DNA from: Heterostelium multicystogenum
Taxonomy: Eukaryota > Evosea > Eumycetozoa > Acytosteliales > Acytosteliaceae
Direction: 5' to 3'
DNA length: 64,000 bases
Assembly: GCA_003667245.1 (NCBI GenBank)
Contig: RCNN01000125.1
Span: 1-64,000 of the forward strand
In this document: positions 59,401 to 64,000 of the stretch, piece after piece
Position numbering within the stretch: the stretch's first letter is position 1
Layout of the letters: every line of letters begins with the position of its first letter
Program-made: the position numbers and the translations under genes
The notes under the pieces: generated by a model
The model's database searches: none
Seen by the model: only the letters and a program-made list of their open reading frames with translations
What the model was told of the DNA's origin: nothing

Positions 59401-61942
59401 TTACCAAAACAAAGATGTCTTTGGTTGATCTTTTCTCTTATCGTTGTCGGTGCTTGGTGTTGTCAATTGGAATAGAGGTTTAGCTGTTGTTTCTCCAAAG
59501 AGTGATGAAGTTCCTGAAGTCTTCTTAGTGTCAACAAGTGCACTACCGGCTGTAGAAAATAACGATGAAAGTGGCTGGGGTAATTGTAGTGGCGGCTGGT
59601 TTGGCACTCAAAGAGAAATCAATAGGAGGTGGGAATGTGACACCAACCTTTGGTGGTGCAATACCTTCAAGTCCTTTGACGAAAATCAAGAGATTCTTCT
59701 GGTTCTTCTTGTACTGATCTCTTCTTTGATCTAATCTTCTCCATATGGGCCAGATGTAGCGAACTTCACTGACTTCTTCTCTGGACCTGAGGAGCTGGTA
59801 TCACGTTTACTGAGATTGCTCAATAAACTGGTGCTTGATGCACCATTAAGACCATTATTGGCAGTAGCAGCCGAAGCAGTACTAAAGTTGGATCCAGCAT
59901 CGAAAAGTGAGCTCGAGGTAGCATTTGTCTTTTAAAATAGAAGTTGGGATTATTGACTGTGTTGTAGCTTGTGTTTCAGTGGCAACATTAGTTGGCTTTT
60001 TGATTAAATACACCCAACTTGATACCAGTAGTGGCAGTTGATTCACTGTATGGCTTTGGTGGAGAAAGTGGGCGCTGATGACACAGATGTTTCAAAAGAG
60101 ACCTTTGATGAGGCGGGCTTCTTGTAATGTGAAACTGCTGAATATTGAATGGAGCTAAGGGGAATTTCATTTTGTTCTTTTTCGCTCTTTGGTTTCTTTT
60201 CCTAAATAGTAGTTGGTTGAGACGGGTTAGTAAATTGGATAAGGTTTTGATTTGGCTATTTCTGCTTACCAATACTCTTGAAAGTCCATATGGATTGTAT
60301 TTGTAGTTGGTGGCAAATTGAGGAATTCTTGGACGTGTAAGTGGCTCTTGTTTGGGGAGTGAGTAGGATGAGGATGAGGCAGATGATGCGTTTGTCGATG
60401 ATGTGAATGGTGCAGATGTCGATGATGTCAACAGGTTATTTGGATTGACGTTGGAGAGTACAGGTCCAGAAGAAAAACTATCGATAAGAGTCAGAATCTT
60501 CTTTGCTGCCTGACTAGTGGCTGCGATGACCGACTGGTGGGCAACGGCAGGATAGGTTCTACCGTGCACGGTGGTTCCACTTCTCTTTTTCAAGGGGGGT
60601 TCGTTGACGCTGCTCTTTAACTCAATCTCATTGTCCAGTTCGCCAAAGTGAGAGAGCAATTTCTTTCTGTAGAATGAGTCGATCTCTTCAATTGCCAATT
60701 GTCCAGCATCATCTTGGCTGGTGGCTTTAGTACCACTTACGCTGGCAGTAGGTGGAGTTGGTCTCTTACCAAGTGTTGGTTTTGTTTGGTGTAAAACTGT
60801 TAATAATTGATTTTGGTTTGGAAGTTTGATGGCTGTGGTGGTTGATAAGATTGTCTTGTGGTAGATTGTTGCTGTGGCTGTTGCTGTTGTATGTTTTGGA
60901 GTTTCTTGTTGTTTGAAATTGAACTGAATAGTGAAAGATTTGGTTTATCTGATTGTGGTAGTTGCTTGAGATCTGGATAGAGATTTGATTTATAATCATT
61001 TCGGTTACTGAGACCATTGGGTATTTGACTACTGTTAAACTTGTTACTACCGCTGTTGTTAGTATTTCTCATGACTGTCGATGATGTATTGTTGGATGGA
61101 TTGCTGCTCTTGTATAAGCTCGAAGTTAAATCATTGAATTTCAAAGCTGAAGTGTTGATCTTTAATGAACCTACACCCTTCACATTATTTAATGAATTAT
61201 CATACTCCTACAGTATTCATCAATCAAACATGATTAGTTTTGTTATATGAATATAATTCATTAATGCATGAACTTACGCTTTCATTATATTGTTGTCCTT
61301 GATCTTGTTGCTTTTGTAGTGGTCTACTCGATCTGTTTAGACTAAAACTAAATGGTGGTTGTTGTTGTTGTTGTGGTTGCTTTTTGTTGTTATTGTATGT
61401 TCTCGATTGATTGTAAATGGATGATTGTAATGATGACTTGATGCTTGGCTGTTGTTGATATAGACTAGTATTGACTTCACTGTCACTGTCGTCGTTTTCG
61501 ATTCTGATCGCATTTGATTTCGTTGTCACCAGCACTGTTTGATTGCTCGTGAGTCTCGCTATCATCGATATCCTCGTCAGCAGACTTGATAGGTGGTGAC
61601 TGAGGTGGAGACTTGACATCACCGTTAGCTTGATTGCTATCGAACACCCAACTCAATGGTTTCATCAATAGCTTTGTAATTGATCCAAAACAAACCGGGA
61701 CTAGTATTTCCACTAACAGTAACTTCATCACGCTCTCTTTCATTGCTATTCGATCTATTTGGTTTCGATTGACGAGCATAAGGGTGATGTGACCTCTTTT
61801 GCTGTTGCTGTTGCTGTTCTTGAGGAAGTTGATACTCTTGTTGTTGCTGCTGTTGTTGTGGTGGTTTCCTCACACCAGCTACACTTCGACTGTTACTTCT
61901 GACAACATTGTTGTCAAATGAAATATAACTTGGTTGAGACAT
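56464..61942 (-). CDS. Large FG-repeat nucleoporin (Nup153/POM121/Nup1-like)
   Basis: The start at 61942 gives MSQPSYISFDNNVVRSNSRS, then polyQ, basic and Ser-rich segments. An intron is at 61208-61277. A short conserved-looking region follows (QLAIEEIDSFYRKKLLSHFG, SQAAKKILTLIDS, RPRIPQFATNYKYNPYGLSR), a second intron is at 60202-60269, then acidic Lys/Glu stretches near 58850-59040. More than 2 kb of FG repeats (SLFGATT, DKPSTLFGA, NPFGAS, TPFGFGG) end in FALGKKPAPRKNQSKNKP at 56464. The N-terminal layout and long C-terminal FG tail resemble nuclear-basket and pore-membrane nucleoporins. There are no zinc fingers. Many one-base breaks occur, notably around 57660-58560 and 59400-60000. The total may be about 1,750 residues. 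The exact orthologue is uncertain. Confidence 0.8.
57450..58545 (-). repeat. DKP-x(2-6)-LFG tandem repeats of nucleoporin
   Basis: At least fifteen imperfect units encoding (A/T)DKP-(S/A/T)n-LFG(A/T)(T/S) with 30-60 base periods. The high similarity between units suggests recent expansion, and several units contain frame breaks that assembly of near-identical repeats could also cause. Confidence 0.8.
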
Positions 61943-62235
61943 TACTCTTTCCTTCCTTCTGCCAACTATCTAACTATCTTCTTCAACTAATTTTTGATTT
62001 TCTATTTTAACACAAAAGTTGATTTCTTCTAAAAATAATAAATGATAAAGCTTAGCTTTGTTATCTATGTGTTTGTGGTTGATAACAAATGACTAAAGCT
62101 ACAATATATATATGTATATATAAATAAAGATATCTATAGATATATAACAATATATATCTATATATTTATATATATTAGAGTGTGTGGGATAAATATAGGT
62201 AGGTTGGTTGGAAATGTGAAATATATGTATATATC

Positions 62236-62268
<33 letters not shown>

Positions 62269-62640
62269 ATTTATATTCTATTTAAAATAGAACAAAACAA
62301 CAAAACAAAAGAAAACAAAGCAAAACACAAATAAAATAAAAGAAGAGAGAAAAAAAGAAAAGATAAATTTTCAACAAACGTGAATTGAAGAACAACACCT
62401 CCAAAAAACTAAAAAAAAAACCAATTAAAAATTCAAATTTTAGTTTTAACGAATCACTCACTTCATCAGCCAAATTGTCTTGTATGCCACGAATGTTGGT
62501 GGTCCATTTCTCCACTGACCACCTCCTTATATAACATATAATAGCTAACACGAATATATTAAAAGTATGGCATATTTAAGCCAGATAGTATTGCTATTTA
62601 GCCAGATGACGATATTGTAACTATTTCGATGATAGTGGTC
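61943..62640. other. AT-rich spacer with TA microsatellite and a possible orphan exon
   Basis: TA-rich repeats occupy about 62100-62275. On the minus strand, 62462-62551 reads like coding sequence (RRWSVEKWTTNIRG then IQDNLADE) ending at a GTGAGT donor-like site at 62461-62456. I found no partner exon and no homology. Confidence 0.35.
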
Positions 62641-62915
62641 ATGGAAACAGAAAGCTCAAATATTCTATGTTCCTTGTCATATTTTTTTCAAAAGAGTTAG
62701 AGCAAAACGGATCTAACTTTTGGAAAGTATTCATTGGAGAAATCAATTTCAAAACACCTGACAAATTTATACATTTAACAAGTTTAGTTGCTTCAATCTT
62801 GAAGAAGTTTGGCTTTGACACTTTGATCAAAGCCTTTCAATCAATTAAATTGAAAACTAATATAAATGGAACACCTCCATATTCCCAGATCATAATGTTG
62901 CCAAGATTTGATTGA
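62641..62915 (+). CDS. Hypothetical small protein of about 91 residues
   Basis: The start at 62641 reads METESSNILCSLSYFF and meets a stop soon after a T-run (62692-62698). In the neighbouring frame the sequence continues SKELEQNGSNFWKVFIGE, then FKTPDKFIHLTSLVASILKK, and ends SQIIMLPRFD at 62915. One more T in the run would make it a single protein. Composition and codon use look coding, unlike the surrounding DNA. I do not recognise a family, and no signal peptide or membrane segment is evident. Confidence 0.45.
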
Positions 62916-63171
62916 ACTCATTGAAATGAAAGGAAACACAGCATTTCCAAATAACATTAACCATAATATCAGTTTTGTCATTTGTAATTTATAAATAAAC
63001 AACAAGAAGTATTTTATATAAAATGATTGATTGATTGATCAAATCAAATCTTATGACATTTGATTATACATATATATATATAAAACAATAAGAAAAGTAA
63101 CGGTTTGAAATTTGTTGTTATATGTTTTGTTTCAATTTATTTTAGGTTAAAGAAAAACAGGAGCGAGATCT

Positions 63172-63577
63172 TTAATCAAAGAGACCCATACCCATATCTT
63201 CATCGGACTCTTCCTTCTTCTCTTCCTTCTTTGGAGCTTCCTTCTTGGCAGCGGCGGCGGCTGGAGCAGCAGCACCGGCAGCGGCGGCAACTGGGGCAGC
63301 AGCGGCGGCACCGGCAGCGAAGTTGAAGATGAGGTCATCTACGTTAGACTTGGCGAGGATACGAGCGTACAAACCTGGCCAGTGAGCTTGGTAGGTAACT
63401 GAAGCGGCATCAAGGACGGTCTTGATGTTCTCAGCCTAGATATCAAACAACAAAATGATATGTTAATATTTATTCTTGAGATGATCAGATTGATGATCGA
63501 TAGCATTTGATACATACAGTGATGGCAATACCATCGTCGTGGAGCATGAGGGCAGAGTAGATGCAGGCCAATTCTAA
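63172..63577 (-). CDS. rplp1: 60S acidic ribosomal protein P1 (stalk), first exon not found
   Basis: P1 pairs with P2 on the P0 stalk of the large ribosomal subunit and recruits elongation factors. Exons found: about 63520-63577 (ELACIYSALMLHDDGIAIT, after an AATTTAG acceptor) and 63172-63435 (AENIKTVLDAASVTYQAHW, PGLYARILAKSNVDDL). Then come the Ala-rich hinge and the conserved tail KKEESDEDMGMGLFD. The intron between them has GTATGT and TATCTAG borders. The family starts only a few residues before ELACIYSAL, so a tiny first exon is missing. No suitable ATG is visible between 63578 and the right edge except within the acidic exon at 63642-63722. Confidence 0.92.
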
Positions 63578-63641
63578 ATTATAAATAGAAATGTTAATAC
63601 TAAAGATTCAAAAATATTATTATAATCTTGTTCACTATGTT

Positions 63642-63722
63642 TCACTCGAATTCAATTTCATTATCATCATCGTCATCGTCATCTGAATTGATCATCAGAG
63701 AGGAGAGTGATGTGTGATTGTC
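63642..63722 (-). CDS. Last exon of an unidentified gene with acidic C-terminus (partial)
   Basis: After a TTTAG acceptor just above 63722 the minus strand encodes DNHTSLSSLMIN, a run of Asp, then NEIEFE and TGA at 63642-63644. It looks like the acidic C-terminal tail of a protein whose other exons lie beyond the right edge. It could also be part of an untranslated leader of the P1 gene. Evidence is limited to the open frame and the splice-like border. Confidence 0.3.
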   Translation of the reverse strand, partial: DNHTSLSSLMINSDDDDDDDNEIEFE

Positions 63723-64000
63723 CTAAATAAATATAGTTATGGCAAAAACAAAAAAAAAAAAACAGTTTTTTTAAAGATAATTTTTTCGTAATGTGAAACA
63801 AATAAAACGACTGATTGTTGTTGATTGATGCTAAGACTGAATTAATTGAGTTGAATGATTACTATTTCTCCTATTGATGTAAGTTGCTTGCTATGATCTT
63901 TAGGATTACTAAGAACGATTGATTTTTGATATCAATTCCTAATTTTCAAAATTGAAATGGAACTAACCAACAATGAATGAATCTATTCCTTATTCCTGTA
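63723..64000. other. Right edge, no supported gene
   Basis: AT-rich DNA with a 12-base A run at 63752-63763. No start codon for P1 was found on the minus strand in this stretch. Confidence 0.4.

Noticed and set aside
1..64000. CRISPR arrays, bacterial operons, retrotransposon or DNA-transposon coding regions
   Set aside because: I found no regular repeat-spacer arrays, reverse transcriptase, integrase or transposase motifs. The repeats present are microsatellites and coding low-complexity tracts.

Overview
This window is nuclear genomic DNA of a dictyostelid social amoeba. I infer this from the AT-rich intergenic DNA with TGAT, AAT and CAA microsatellites, the short GT-AG introns (mostly 55-160 nt), and the poly-Q and poly-N tracts. 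The gene set points the same way: an RNA-dependent RNA polymerase carrying a Dicer-type helicase, a MYRF/MrfA-type transcription factor, urate oxidase, lectin/TIG/EGF surface proteins, VIT-VWA proteins and lineage-specific F-box-like/LRR families. I cannot name the species. Almost every long gene is interrupted by single-base insertions or deletions, usually in short homopolymers and inside well-conserved domains. I read most of these as draft-assembly errors and give gene limits for the frame-restored gene; the breaks are described per gene.

Layout. 0-5 kb: a relic resembling ribosomal protein eL19, a broken saposin-domain gene (-), and a decayed ankyrin-type gene (-). 5.4-8.1 kb: 3-hydroxyacyl-CoA dehydratase (+) and a NUP50-like FG nucleoporin with RanBP2-type zinc fingers (-). 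8.7-25.2 kb: two divergent copies of a propeller-like/DUF2431 gene flank an eEF1A lysine methyltransferase (-) and a 9.2 kb gene (+) that joins a Dicer-type helicase, an RdRP and a Cid1-like nucleotidyltransferase. 25.3-30.4 kb: an F-box-like/LRR gene, an ankyrin-type gene and a sirtuin (all -). 31.8-34.2 kb: a VIT-VWA protein (-). 35.3-37.9 kb: a Q-rich protein and the splicing coactivator SRRM1 (both +). 38.0-48.0 kb: urate oxidase, a large lectin/TIG/EGF membrane protein and DNA ligase I (all -). 48.8-54.3 kb: a second F-box-like/LRR gene (+), a DUF6314 protein (-), a PET117-like protein (+) and a MYRF/MrfA homologue (-). 56.5-61.9 kb: a large FG nucleoporin (-). 62.6-64 kb: a small unknown protein (+), ribosomal stalk protein P1 (-), and the last exon of a gene that continues past the right edge (-).

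The most notable object is the helicase-RdRP-nucleotidyltransferase gene. In fission yeast these three activities are separate subunits of the RNA-directed RNA polymerase complex (Hrr1, Rdp1, Cid12). Here they appear to be one polypeptide, with a further KH-like segment and a proline-rich tail. The two FG nucleoporins are a second theme: one has the NUP50 N-terminal motif but carries the zinc fingers that vertebrates place on NUP153.
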